Source of the DNA: Streptomyces graminilatus | Lineage (GTDB): Bacteria > Actinomycetota > Actinomycetes > Streptomycetales > Streptomycetaceae | DNA: 46,132 nt | NCBI RefSeq assembly: GCF_001418565.1 | Contig: NZ_LIQQ01000209.1 | Span: 1-46,132, forward strand | Direction: 5' to 3' | In this document: piece after piece, positions 1 through 7,557 of the stretch | Layout of the letters: every line of letters begins with the position of its first letter | Position numbering within the stretch: the stretch's first letter is position 1 | The notes under the pieces: generated by a model | What the model was told of the DNA's origin: nothing | Database searches by the model: none | Seen by the model: the letters and a program-made list of their open reading frames with translations, nothing else | Position numbers and translations under genes: made by a program

Positions 1-28
1 AACTCCCCCAGAGGGGGGACCCCCAACA

Positions 29-205
29 GGCTGAGTGTGCCTGGGCCCGCGCTGGAAAGGGACGGCAAACGGGTGGATGGGTGGGTGGGAAACACCGCTT
101 GGGCTGGACGGGCCTTGTCCTCGAATGCCGGGCGGGCTGGGTGTGACTGGCGTGCGCTGGAAGGAGACAGCGAACGGACGGGTGGGTGGGAAGCACCGTC
201 CGGGC
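29..205. repeat. Imperfect ~105-bp tandem direct repeat
   Basis: Two diverged copies can be aligned by eye, beginning near 29 and near 135. Both carry a GGCTG(A/G)GTGTG-like start, a CGCGCTGGAA-like block (gctgg at 51 and 156), and a G-rich GGGTGGGTGGGAA(A/G)CACCG block. The offset is about 105 bp with small indels. The repeat lies just beyond the terminator of the helicase gene and contains no convincing gene: open frames across it lack a ribosome binding site and run into the antisense of the helicase. Confidence 0.6.
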
Positions 206-257
206 CGGAATGGCCGACGGCCCGGCCACCTGGTGGGGTGGGCCGGGCCGTCGGGGG
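71..257 (+). other. Cluster of G-quadruplex-forming motifs
   Basis: The plus strand carries GGGTGGATGGGTGGGTGGG at 71-89 (four G3 runs, loops of 5, 1 and 1), a related three-run block at 180-190, and a further four-run motif at 235-257 (GGGG-T-GGG-CC-GGG-CCGTC-GGGGG). The G-rich strand is the template strand for the helicase gene on minus. Folding is predicted from the motif only. Confidence 0.55.
214..254 (-). terminator. Stem-loop terminator of the DEAD-box helicase gene
   Basis: A perfect 14-bp inverted repeat, CCGACGGCCCGGCC at 214-227 and its complement at 241-254, encloses a 13-nt loop. It begins 6 bp beyond the helicase stop codon (261-263). There is no U tract, as is usual for Streptomyces terminators. 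Confidence 0.8.
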
Positions 258-260
258 TGG

Positions 261-3182
261 TCAGGCCTCCACGGAGTCCGTGACCGTGGCCTTGCGGGTG
301 GCACGGCGCCTGGGCTTCGCCTCGGTGGCCTCCGGTGCCTGCTCCACGACGACCGCCGGTTCGGCGGTCTTGCGTGCCGTACGACGGCGCGGCTTGACCT
401 CCGCTTCGTCCGCCGCCTGGGCGGGGATGTCAGCGACGACCTCGACCGCCTTGCGTGCCGTGCGGCGGCGGGGCTTGGCCTCGGTCGCCTCGGCGGTGTC
501 GACGGCGGCTTCCGCAGCCGGTGCGGCCGGTGCGGTCGCGGTCGCCTTGCGGGTGGCCGTCCGGCGCGTCGGCTTGGCCTCGGCCGTGTCGAGAGCGGCC
601 TCGGCGGCCGTCTCCGTCGCCTTGCGGGCCGTACGGCGCGGCTTCGCCTCCGTGGCCTCCGGCTCCGGGACGACCGGGGCCTCGGCGGCCTTGCGCGTCG
701 TGCGGCGGCGCGGCTTGGCCTCGGTCGCCTCGGCGGATTCCACGGTGGCCTCCGCGGCCGGAGCCGTCGCCTTGCGCGTCGTACGGCGCTTCGGCGCAGG
801 TGCCTCGGCCGAGGTCGGCTGGGCCGGGATGTCGGCCGTCTCCGCCACGACCACCGGTTCGGCGGCCTTGCGGGTCGCGCGGCGACGCGGCTTCGCCTCG
901 ACCGCCTCGGCGGTGTCGAGGGCTGCCTCGGCGGCCGGCGCGGTCGCTGCCGTGGCCTTGCGGGGCGCACGACGCGGCTTGGTCTCGGTCGCCTCGGCCA
1001 CCTCGGTGACCTCTGCCGTCTCCACGGCGGCCACGGCGGCCTTGCGGGTCCGGCGGGGCTTGGTCACCTCGGCCTCCGGAGTCTCCGGGACCGTCTCGAC
1101 CACGGCCACGGCGGGCTCGGCGGTCTTGCGTGCCGTGCGGCGGCGGGGCTTGGCCTCGGTCGCCTCGGCGGTGTCGACGGCGGCTTCCGCAGCCGGTGCG
1201 GCCGGTGCGGTCGCGGTCGCCTTGCGGGTGGCCGTCCGGCGCGTCGGCTTGGCCTCAGCCGTGTCGAGAGCGGCCTCGGCGGCCGTCTCCGTCGCCTTGC
1301 GGGCCGTACGGCGCGGCTTCGTTTCCGCGACCTCCGGCTCCGGGGTGACCGGCGTCTCGACGACGTCGACGACCGGCTCCGCCGCCCTGCGGGTACGGCG
1401 ACGACGCGGCTGCTCCTCCGGCGTCCCGACCGCGACAGCCTCCACCGGAACGACCTCCACCGGAGTGACCGGAGTGACCGGGGTGACCGGCGCGGCCTCC
1501 GCCGGCCTGCGGGTGCGGCGGCGGCGCGGCCTGTCCGATGCCTCGGGGGCCGGGCTCTCCGCCGGGACGACGGCGGCCTCGGCCGACGGCTCGACGAACG
1601 CCGTCGCGGGGGCCACCATTTGCTCCGGGGCGGCACCGCGCGTACGGCGCCGGCGGCGCGGGGTACGGCGCTCGGTCGGCTGCTCGGACGAGGCGAGCGC
1701 CTCGTTGGCCGAGGTGGTCGGCGCGGCCGACGTGACCGGAGTCGTCGGCGCTTCCGCGGCGGCACCGCCACGGGTACGGCGGCGACTGCGCGGCGTACGC
1801 GCAGGACGCTCGCGCTCGGCCTGCGGAGCCGAGGCGACCGCCGGGCCGGAGGAGTGACCGGAGCGGCCACCGCGACCGCGCGGACCACCGCGTCCGCCCG
1901 TCTCGCCGAGGTCTTCGACCTCCTCGGCGCCCAGGCCGGCACGCGTGCGCGCCGAGCGCGGCAGCACACCCTTGGTGCCGACCGGGATGTTCAGTTCCTC
2001 GAACAGGTGCGGGGACGTGGAGTACGTCTCCGGCGGGTCGTTGAAGTCCAGCTCCAGCGCCTTGTTGATCAACTGCCAGCGCGGGATGTCGTCCCAGTCG
2101 ACCAGCGTGATCGCGATGCCCTTGGCGCCCGCGCGGCCCGTACGGCCGATGCGGTGCAGGTACGTCTTCTCCTCTTCGGGAGACTGGTAGTTGATGACGT
2201 GCGTGACGCCCTCGACATCGATACCGCGCGCGGCCACGTCCGTGCAGACGAGGACGTCGACCTTGCCGTTGCGGAAGGCGCGCAGCGCCTGCTCACGGGC
2301 GCCCTGGCCGAGGTCGCCGTGGACGGCGCCGGAGGCGAAGCCGCGCTGCGCGAGCTGGTCGGCGAGATCGGCCGCCGTGCGCTTCGTACGGCAGAAGACC
2401 ATGGCCAGTCCCCGGCCGTCGGCCTGCAGTATGCGCGCGACCATCTCGGGCTTGTCCATGTTGTGCGCGCGGTAGACGAACTGCGCGGTGTTCGCGACCG
2501 TCTTGCCCTCGTCGTCCGGCGCGGCGGCGCGGATGTGCGTGGGCTGCGACATGTACCGGCGGGCCAGTCCGATGACCGCGCCCGGCATGGTCGCCGAGAA
2601 CAGCATCGTCTGACGGCGGGCCGGCAGCATGTTCATGATCTTCTCGACGTCGGGCAGGAAGCCCAGGTCGAGCATCTCGTCGGCCTCGTCGAGGACGAGC
2701 GCGCGGACGTGGCTCAGGTTCAGCTTCTTCTGGCCCGCGAGGTCGAGCAGGCGCCCCGGGGTGCCGACGACGACGTCGACGCCCTTCTTGAGGGCCTCGA
2801 CCTGCGGCTCGTACGCCCGGCCGCCGTAGATGGCGAGAACGCGCACGTTACGGACCTTGCCGGCGGTCAGCAGGTCGTTGGTCACCTGCTGGCACAGCTC
2901 GCGCGTCGGGACGACGACGAGCGCCTGCGGCGCCTCGGTGAGCTGCTCGGGCTTGGCGCGGCCGGCCTCGACGTCGGCGGGGACGGTCACGCGCTCCAGG
3001 AGCGGGAGTCCGAAGCCGAGCGTCTTGCCGGTGCCGGTCTTGGCCTGGCCGATGACGTCCGTGCCGGTGAGGGCGACGGGGAGGGTCATCTCCTGGATGG
3101 GGAAGGGGGTGATGATGCCGACGGCTTCGAGCGCCTCGGCGGTCTCGGGAAGAATTCCGAGATCCCGGAAAGTCCTGGTCAG
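261..3182 (-). CDS. DEAD-box RNA helicase with long basic repeat tail
   Basis: ATP-dependent RNA helicase of the RhlE/CsdA type, expected to remodel structured RNA or ribosome assembly intermediates. From a CTG start at 3182 the protein has 973 residues. The Q motif (TPFPIQE) lies just before residue 32, followed by AKTGTGKT (47-54), PTREL, DEAD (165-168), SAT (196-198) and HRIGRTGR (343-350). The catalytic core ends near residue 410. The remaining ~550 residues are disordered-looking: RGG-like, then about 15 basic repeats of the type KPRRRTARK separated by acidic Ala/Glu/Val stretches, resembling histone-like tails. The first ATG in frame (3087-3089) would delete the Q motif, so I prefer CTG at 3182, which has AGAAGAGG just upstream. 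The tail holds a near-identical internal duplication (450-646 and 1125-1321). The gene is divergent from the ferritin-like gene. Confidence 0.93.
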   Translation of the reverse strand: MTRTFRDLGILPETAEALEAVGIITPFPIQEMTLPVALTGTDVIGQAKTGTGKTLGFGLPLLERVTVPADVEAGRAKPEQLTEAPQALVVVPTRELCQQVTNDLLTAGKVRNVRVLAIYGGRAYEPQVEALKKGVDVVVGTPGRLLDLAGQKKLNLSHVRALVLDEADEMLDLGFLPDVEKIMNMLPARRQTMLFSATMPGAVIGLARRYMSQPTHIRAAAPDDEGKTVANTAQFVYRAHNMDKPEMVARILQADGRGLAMVFCRTKRTAADLADQLAQRGFASGAVHGDLGQGAREQALRAFRNGKVDVLVCTDVAARGIDVEGVTHVINYQSPEEEKTYLHRIGRTGRAGAKGIAITLVDWDDIPRWQLINKALELDFNDPPETYSTSPHLFEELNIPVGTKGVLPRSARTRAGLGAEEVEDLGETGGRGGPRGRGGRSGHSSGPAVASAPQAERERPARTPRSRRRTRGGAAAEAPTTPVTSAAPTTSANEALASSEQPTERRTPRRRRRTRGAAPEQMVAPATAFVEPSAEAAVVPAESPAPEASDRPRRRRTRRPAEAAPVTPVTPVTPVEVVPVEAVAVGTPEEQPRRRRTRRAAEPVVDVVETPVTPEPEVAETKPRRTARKATETAAEAALDTAEAKPTRRTATRKATATAPAAPAAEAAVDTAEATEAKPRRRTARKTAEPAVAVVETVPETPEAEVTKPRRTRKAAVAAVETAEVTEVAEATETKPRRAPRKATAATAPAAEAALDTAEAVEAKPRRRATRKAAEPVVVAETADIPAQPTSAEAPAPKRRTTRKATAPAAEATVESAEATEAKPRRRTTRKAAEAPVVPEPEATEAKPRRTARKATETAAEAALDTAEAKPTRRTATRKATATAPAAPAAEAAVDTAEATEAKPRRRTARKAVEVVADIPAQAADEAEVKPRRRTARKTAEPAVVVEQAPEATEAKPRRRATRKATVTDSVEA
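450..646 (-). repeat. In-frame 197-bp direct repeat, copy A (helicase tail)
   Basis: This matches 1125-1321 with a single mismatch (g at 582, a at 1257). The offset is 675 bp, exactly 225 codons, so the reading frame is kept. It encodes about 65 residues of the KPRRRTARK-type tail. Flanking tail repeats are similar in protein but clearly diverged in DNA, so this pair is a recent duplication or gene-conversion event. Confidence 0.92.
1125..1321 (-). repeat. In-frame 197-bp direct repeat, copy B (helicase tail)
   Basis: Second copy of the repeat at 450-646, identical at 196 of 197 positions. Both copies lie within the disordered basic tail of the helicase. Recombination between them would delete or add 225 codons in frame. 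Confidence 0.92.
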
Positions 3183-3569
3183 GGCAGTGCCTCTTCTGTG
3201 TGCGCGGTGCGAGGCGAGCGCGGGGGTCGTGTCGGGACCGGGCCGGGAACTTCGGCCGCCTCATGGGCGGGCCGAGTGGCACGGGACCACTGCCGACGCT
3301 CTGAGCGCTCGTACCGCTGAGGGTCCCTCCGAATGCCGTACGCATGGTGCCGTACGGATGAGGAGAGCTGTCGGGTCGGAGCCGATCGGGCCACCGACCG
3401 GGCATCCTCATTCGTGTGGCCCGTCGAGATACGTCTTTCACCTCAGCGAGCGCAATACCACCATACCCCGGAATCGCGCACATGCGATGGCCGATTCGGT
3501 CACGTCATGGTCGTCACAGTGATTGAACAGCGACTTCCGCCTTGTGGTGGGCGGGCTATTGTGCGCTTC
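3183..3569. other. 387-bp divergent intergenic region
   Basis: This region separates the helicase (minus) from the ferritin-like gene (plus) and must hold both promoters. A CCGTACG direct/inverted repeat occurs at 3336-3342 and 3350-3357. A TATTGT -10-like hexamer (3557-3562) lies 13 nt before the ferritin-like ATG. I could not assign a helicase promoter; a 5' leader of up to a few hundred nt is possible. No convincing gene is visible here. Confidence 0.5.
3557..3562 (+). promoter_or_regulatory. Putative -10 box of a leaderless transcript
   Basis: TATTGT begins exactly 13 nt before the ATG at 3570, and no ribosome binding site precedes that ATG. This is the geometry of leaderless actinobacterial mRNAs. 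The -35 match is poor, so the call rests on spacing and the -10 alone. Confidence 0.4.
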
Positions 3570-4340
3570 ATGACGACGTCTGACAACGCTTCCGGTACGC
3601 CCGAGACCCCCGACGAAAGCGCGGCGGACGCCGCTCCCGCACCCACCGGAGTCGCAGCCCAGGACTGGGATCAGGCGGCCACCGACCCGCAGTACCGGGC
3701 CGCGGTCGTGGATTTGCTCGGCGCGCTCGCGTACGGCGAACTGGCCGCGTTCGAGCGGCTCGCCGACGACGCCAAGCTGGCGCCGACCCTCGTCGACAAG
3801 TCGGAACTGGCCAAGATGGCGTCGGCGGAGTTCCACCACTTCGAACGGATCACGAACCGCCTCACGGAGATCGGCGCCGACGCCACACAGGCGATGGAGC
3901 CGTTCGTCGCCGCGCTCGACGGCTTCCACAAGCAGACGGCGCCCTCCGACTGGCTGGAGGGACTCGTCAAGGCGTACGTCGGTGACTCGATCGCCAGCGA
4001 CTTCTACCGTGAGGTCGCTGCCCGCCTCGACGCGGACACCCGGCAGTTGGTGCTCGCGGTCCTCGACGACACCGGGCACGCGAGCTTCGCCGTGGAGAAG
4101 GTGCGCGCGGCGATCGACGCGGATCCTCGGTTGGGCGGACGGCTCGCGCTGTGGGCGCGGCGGCTGATGGGGGAGGCGCTGTCGCAGTCGCAGCGGGTTG
4201 TGGCGGACCGGGACGCGCTGTCCACGATGCTTGTCGGTGGTGTCGCGGACGGGTTCGACCTCGCGGAGGTCGGGCGGATGTTTTCCCGGATCACCGAGGC
4301 GCACACCAAGCGGATGGCTGCGCTTGGGCTGGCCGCCTAA
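3570..4340 (+). CDS. Ferritin-like (MiaE-type) diiron fold protein
   Basis: A 256-residue cytosolic protein. After a Pro/Ala/Asp-rich N-terminus (~1-40) it is all helical. It has spaced Glu and His in helices (GELAAFERL, then EFHHFERI), as expected of ferritin-like/MiaE-related carboxylate-bridged diiron proteins, followed by helices with further acidic/His residues (DDTGHASF). MiaE hydroxylates a modified tRNA base, but the actinobacterial branch is uncharacterised, so no substrate should be assumed. The ATG at 3570 was chosen over upstream in-frame codons because coding bias begins there and a -10-like hexamer lies 13 nt upstream. A homologue next to the helicase is also found in mycobacteria (Rv3210c, from memory). 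It ends in a dispersed-repeat-like terminator. Confidence 0.8.
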   Translation: MTTSDNASGTPETPDESAADAAPAPTGVAAQDWDQAATDPQYRAAVVDLLGALAYGELAAFERLADDAKLAPTLVDKSELAKMASAEFHHFERITNRLTEIGADATQAMEPFVAALDGFHKQTAPSDWLEGLVKAYVGDSIASDFYREVAARLDADTRQLVLAVLDDTGHASFAVEKVRAAIDADPRLGGRLALWARRLMGEALSQSQRVVADRDALSTMLVGGVADGFDLAEVGRMFSRITEAHTKRMAALGLAA

Positions 4341-4360
4341 TTTGCTCCGCGGGTCGGGGA

Positions 4361-4441
4361 GTCGGCTGCGGGTCCGCTGTGGCTGGTCGCGCCCACGCGG
4401 CGGAGCCGCAAATGTCAGAGCCCCGCGCCCCTTCGGGGCGC
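4361..4441. repeat. Dispersed Streptomyces-type intergenic element with terminator hairpins
   Basis: The stretch containing tggctggtcgcgcccacg, then a GCGGC-GGA-GCCGC hairpin (4397-4409) and a GCGCCCC-TTC-GGGGCGC hairpin (4425-4441), closely resembles an intergenic sequence I know to recur widely in Streptomyces genomes. Here it sits between two converging genes and can act as a bidirectional terminator. Confidence 0.6.
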
Positions 4442-4446
4442 TACGG

Positions 4447-4716
4447 CTACGCCGGCGCCGATGATCGGCGGAGTCTCGCCTTAGGGCGCAGCAGCAGGGA
4501 GACGGAGGCCGCCGATACCGCTGCCGCGCCCAGCAGGATCAGTACGAAGTGGCCGGAACTCAGCGCGCTGTGTGTGAGGAAGGCGCCGAACATTGCTCCG
4601 GCCACGCCCGTCGAGAGGACCAGCGGGCGTGCGGGGAGGCGGTCCGGCAGCCGGTGGGCCGCCGCCCATGCCAGGGCGAGGCCGAGGATCGCGGAGCCGA
4701 GTGCTTCAAAGAACAT
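4447..4716 (-). CDS. Small integral membrane protein, hypothetical
   Basis: An 89-residue protein with about three hydrophobic helices (residues ~1-20, 31-50 and 54-75) and a basic C-terminus (LLLRPKARLRRSS). The ATG is preceded by an AGGGAC-like ribosome binding site. Codon usage is typical of the genome. It has no recognisable catalytic motif and I do not know a function. It faces the ferritin-like gene tail to tail and follows the DUF3107 gene in the same direction, but a very strong terminator separates the two, so it probably has its own promoter in 4717-4866. Confidence 0.7.
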   Translation of the reverse strand: MFFEALGSAILGLALAWAAAHRLPDRLPARPLVLSTGVAGAMFGAFLTHSALSSGHFVLILLGAAAVSAASVSLLLRPKARLRRSSAPA

Positions 4717-4866
4717 GTCGGGGTCCCTCCCACAGCCTGCCTGCGCGTCTTCGCGCGTGACGTTCTCAGCCCGTCATACCCGTGACCTGGGCAGAGCAAC
4801 CCACTTGTAAGGGTGACGTGTGGTCAGTCCGTGAATACGGCCATGTGTGCGGGCGGGGGTGGCGAC

Positions 4867-4909
4867 ACGGGTGGGGCCCGGCGGTTCGAAACCGCCGGGC
4901 CCCACCCGT
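4867..4909 (-). terminator. Very strong stem-loop terminator after the DUF3107 gene
   Basis: A perfect 20-bp stem (arms 4867-4886 and 4890-4909) closes on a 3-nt CGA loop, 19 bp beyond the stop codon of the DUF3107 gene. It has no U tract. The 150 bp between it and the next start codon downstream on minus (4717-4866) show no further gene. Confidence 0.85.
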
Positions 4910-4928
4910 ATACCTGCTCCTGCGCGAC

Positions 4929-5156
4929 CTACAGCGCGCTGAAGCCCACCTTGCGGACCGTCGGCTCACCCAGCTCGACGTACGCGAGTCGGTCTGCCGG
5001 GACCAGGACCTTTCGGCCGTGTTCGTCCACGAGGCTCAGCAGCGCCGACTTGCCGGCCAGCGCGTCGGACACCGCGCGCTCGACCTCCTCGGCGCTCTGA
5101 CCGCTCTCCAGAACGATCTCGCGGGGCGCGTGCTGCACGCCGATCTTGACCTCCAC
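4929..5156 (-). CDS. DUF3107 family small protein
   Basis: A 75-residue protein starting with a GTG at 5156, preceded by a good GGAGGGAC ribosome binding site. The conserved family features are visible: an N-terminal strand EVKIGVQHAPREIVLE, a helix SAEEVERAVSDALA, and a C-terminal VPADRLAYVELGEP block. It is cytosolic and of unknown function. Its homologue beside a TetR gene is also found in mycobacteria (Rv3208A next to Rv3208, from memory). An in-frame ATG further upstream (5213) lacks a ribosome binding site and family similarity, so it was not used. It probably forms a pair with the TetR gene upstream; the 135-bp gap leaves room for a separate promoter. Confidence 0.88.
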   Translation of the reverse strand: MEVKIGVQHAPREIVLESGQSAEEVERAVSDALAGKSALLSLVDEHGRKVLVPADRLAYVELGEPTVRKVGFSAL

Positions 5157-5291
5157 GGCTATGTCCCTCCGACGGTCAGTGAAGTGCGCGGGCTTCCGCG
5201 CCGTACCCAGCACACATTAGCCCGGTGAGGGGATCTACATGTTCCGCCCGGGAACGCCAGGAGCGAACAGCCGACGGGAACAAACGGGCGG

Positions 5292-5933
5292 TCAGTGTTG
5301 ATCGGTGCCGTGCAGCGGGAAACCGGCGATGCCGCGCCAGGCCAGCGAGGCCAGCAACTGGACCGCCTGATCGCGCGGGACACTGCGGTCGCTGTGCAGC
5401 CAGGACCGCGCCACCACCTGGGAGAGGCCGCCAAGACCGGAGGCCAGCAGCATCGACTCCGGGCGGGAGAGGCCGGTGTCCTCCGCGATGACCTCGCAGA
5501 TCGCCTCAGCGCACTCGTTCGTCACCTTGTCGACGCGCGCGCGCACGGCGGGCTCGTTCGTCAGGTCGGACTCGAAGACCAGGCGGAAGGCGCCGCCGTC
5601 GTCCTCCACGTACGCGAAGTAGGCGTCCATCGTCGCCCGGACGCGCTGCTTGTTGTCCGAGGTAGAGGCCAGGGCCACGCGGACCGACTCGATCAGTGCC
5701 TCGCAGTGCTGGTCCAGCAGGGCGAGGTAGAGGTCGAGCTTGCCCGGGAAGTGCTGGTAGAGCACCGGCTTGCTGACCCCGGCCCGTTCGGCGATGTCGT
5801 CCATCGCGGCGGAGTGGTAACCCTGCGCCACGAACACTTCCTGGGCGGCCCCCAGTAGCTGGTTCCGCCGGGCGCGACGCGGCAACCGCGTGCCCCGCGG
5901 GCGTGTCGCCTCAGTCTGCTCGATGGCTGTCAC
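5292..5933 (-). CDS. TetR-family transcriptional regulator
   Basis: A 213-residue DNA-binding regulator. Its N-terminal TetR helix-turn-helix spans about residues 22-70 (RRNQLLGAAQEVF, then AGVSKPVLYQHFPGK). A helical C-terminal ligand/dimer domain follows and includes an LASGLGGLSQVVARSWL segment. The start is GTG at 5933, with GGGAGG about 5 nt upstream. The ATG at 5957 has no ribosome binding site and is less likely. The ligand is unknown. The neighbouring DUF3107 gene is the most consistent partner across actinobacteria, and autoregulation is plausible because no other divergent target is adjacent. Confidence 0.9.
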   Translation of the reverse strand: MTAIEQTEATRPRGTRLPRRARRNQLLGAAQEVFVAQGYHSAAMDDIAERAGVSKPVLYQHFPGKLDLYLALLDQHCEALIESVRVALASTSDNKQRVRATMDAYFAYVEDDGGAFRLVFESDLTNEPAVRARVDKVTNECAEAICEVIAEDTGLSRPESMLLASGLGGLSQVVARSWLHSDRSVPRDQAVQLLASLAWRGIAGFPLHGTDQH

Positions 5934-6116
5934 GGCGCCTCCCAATTTCGTCCACATGCGGTGTGCGCCGCGCCGCCATCGTACTTTTCGGTAACCCCGC
6001 TGTGCGCGGTGCGAGACCAGAAATTTCCTCGACCGAGCGACTGCGTCTTCCGGGCTATCCGCTCGAATGGCGACAAATCCCTTGCTTGCCGCGGAGCGCG
6101 AAGTGCGCGGTGGCGG

Positions 6117-6368
6117 TTATCGGTAGTCGTCCTCGTCCAGTTTCACGGCGCGGGCCTGTTCCGCGAGGTCGGCCTCGTTCGCGCGATCGGTGTTCTCGCC
6201 GGTCAGTGGGACGTCGTGACCCGGGGTGAGGTCCGTGCGCTGCTCGGCGGCGTCGGCCTCGGAGGCTTCGACGTCGGATCCGGCGCTGTCCTCGCCCTCG
6301 TAATCCTCACGGTCCTTGATTTCCCCGATTTCCCCGAAGATGTCGGGGTCGGTGGGGTCGGCGGCCAT
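6117..6368 (-). CDS. Small acidic hypothetical protein
   Basis: An 83-residue, strongly acidic protein with no hydrophobic core, probably disordered (begins MAADPTDPDIFGEIGE; rich in Asp/Glu and Ala). AAGGGGG about 8 nt upstream is a good ribosome binding site and codon bias is typical. No family is recognised. It points away from the hydrolase gene (divergent, 152 bp apart) and towards the TetR gene (184 bp away). Confidence 0.65.
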   Translation of the reverse strand: MAADPTDPDIFGEIGEIKDREDYEGEDSAGSDVEASEADAAEQRTDLTPGHDVPLTGENTDRANEADLAEQARAVKLDEDDYR

Positions 6369-6508
6369 GCTGGGCCCCCTTCCCGGGGTGAGTTTGGTGC
6401 GGGTGCCCTGTTAAGAGCGTAGGAGACACGGGATGGGTACGCCAGGTGATCAGAGCGCCGGGTCTGACCTGTGATGCCGAACACACGAGCCACTGCGTGA
6501 TCGTCTCG

Positions 6509-6514
6509 TAACAT
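6509..6514 (+). promoter_or_regulatory. Putative -10 box for the hydrolase operon
   Basis: TAACAT lies 12 nt upstream of the ATG at 6521, and no ribosome binding site is visible between them. This suggests a leaderless mRNA. No good -35 is apparent. Confidence 0.4.
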
Positions 6515-6520
6515 TGCCGC

Positions 6521-7549
6521 ATGTCTTCGTCCGAGCTGCCGTACGTTTCGGCCACCAATGTGCTTCCGAAGGTGACGCCCGTCAGGGTCGCCGAGGGCGA
6601 GCGGCTGCGCTCGGTCGGGCTGCCGGGGATCACCCTGACCGTGCGCTCGCGGCCTCCCGCGCGCGAGGGGCTGCCGCCCGCGCTGTACGTCCACGGTCTG
6701 GGCGGTTCCTCGCAGAACTGGTCGGCGCTCATGGCGCTGAACGAGGAGCTCGTCGACGGCGAGGCCCTCGATCTGCCGGGCTTCGGCGACTCCCCGCCGC
6801 CGGACGACGGCGACTACTCGGTCACCGGGCACGCGCGTGCCGTCATCCGCTACCTCGACGCCTCCGCGCGCGGACCCGTGCATCTCCTCGGCAACTCGCT
6901 GGGCGGCGCGGTGTCGACCCGTGTCGCGGCGGTCCGGCCCGACCTCGTCAGGACGGTCACGCTCATCTCGCCCGCGCTGCCGGAGATCCGCGTGCAGCGC
7001 AACGCGGTGCCGACCGCGCTGCTCGCCCTGCCCGGGGTGGCCCGTCTGTTCACCCGGTTGACCGAGGAGTGGACCGCCGAACAGCGCGTCCGCAGCGTCA
7101 CGGCGCTCTGTTACGGGGATCCTGAGCAGGTGACGCCCGAGGGATTCCGCGAAGCGGTCGAGGAGATGGAAAGACGGCTTCAACTGCCCTACTTCTGGGA
7201 CGCGATGGCACGTTCCGCGCGCGGGATCGTGAACGCGTACACGCTCGGCGGGCAGCACGGGCTGTGGCGCCAGGCCGAGCGCGTGCTCGCGCCGACGCTC
7301 CTCGTCTACGGCGGCCGTGACCAGCTCGTCTCCTACCGTATGGCCCAGCGCGCGGCCCGTGCCTTCCGTGACTCACGGCTGCTCTCGCTGCCCGACGCCG
7401 GGCATGTGGCGATGATGGAGTACCCGGAGACGGTCGCCGCGGCCTTCCGTGAACTGCTGGAGGAAACAAGTGAGTTGAAAGCGGATGCCGGTAGTGTGGC
7501 AGCAAGGAAGGTCGGCAGCCGGGCCGACGCCGCGAACGCTGGGAGCTGA
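6521..7549 (+). CDS. Alpha/beta-fold hydrolase
   Basis: A 342-residue alpha/beta hydrolase, probably cytosolic (no signal peptide). The oxyanion region is YVHGLGGSSQNW. The nucleophile elbow GNSLGG puts the catalytic serine near residue 126; the acid is Asp ~267 (GGRDQLV) and the base His ~295 (DAGHVAM). The cap region around residues 170-245 is rich in charged residues. The short Lys/Ala-rich tail after ~315 looks unstructured. It could be an esterase, lactonase or epoxide-type hydrolase; the substrate cannot be read from sequence. It forms an operon with the DUF3152 gene 8 bp downstream. Confidence 0.88.
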   Translation: MSSSELPYVSATNVLPKVTPVRVAEGERLRSVGLPGITLTVRSRPPAREGLPPALYVHGLGGSSQNWSALMALNEELVDGEALDLPGFGDSPPPDDGDYSVTGHARAVIRYLDASARGPVHLLGNSLGGAVSTRVAAVRPDLVRTVTLISPALPEIRVQRNAVPTALLALPGVARLFTRLTEEWTAEQRVRSVTALCYGDPEQVTPEGFREAVEEMERRLQLPYFWDAMARSARGIVNAYTLGGQHGLWRQAERVLAPTLLVYGGRDQLVSYRMAQRAARAFRDSRLLSLPDAGHVAMMEYPETVAAAFRELLEETSELKADAGSVAARKVGSRADAANAGS

Positions 7550-7557
7550 GACGCGAG

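Noticed and set aside
37..1857. Long open frame on plus across the helicase tail
   Set aside because: Antisense shadow of the repeated GC-rich helicase tail; no ribosome binding site, no domain, and it runs from non-coding repeats into the gene.
186..3320. 1044-codon open frame on plus, antisense to the helicase
   Set aside because: The minus frame encodes all DEAD-box motifs. The plus frame is Arg/Gly/Asp-rich nonsense caused by high GC.
4231..4253. TTGTCGGTG resembling a RecA-NDp element
   Set aside because: It lies inside the ferritin-like coding region and has no TAnnnT at the correct spacing, nor a start codon downstream.
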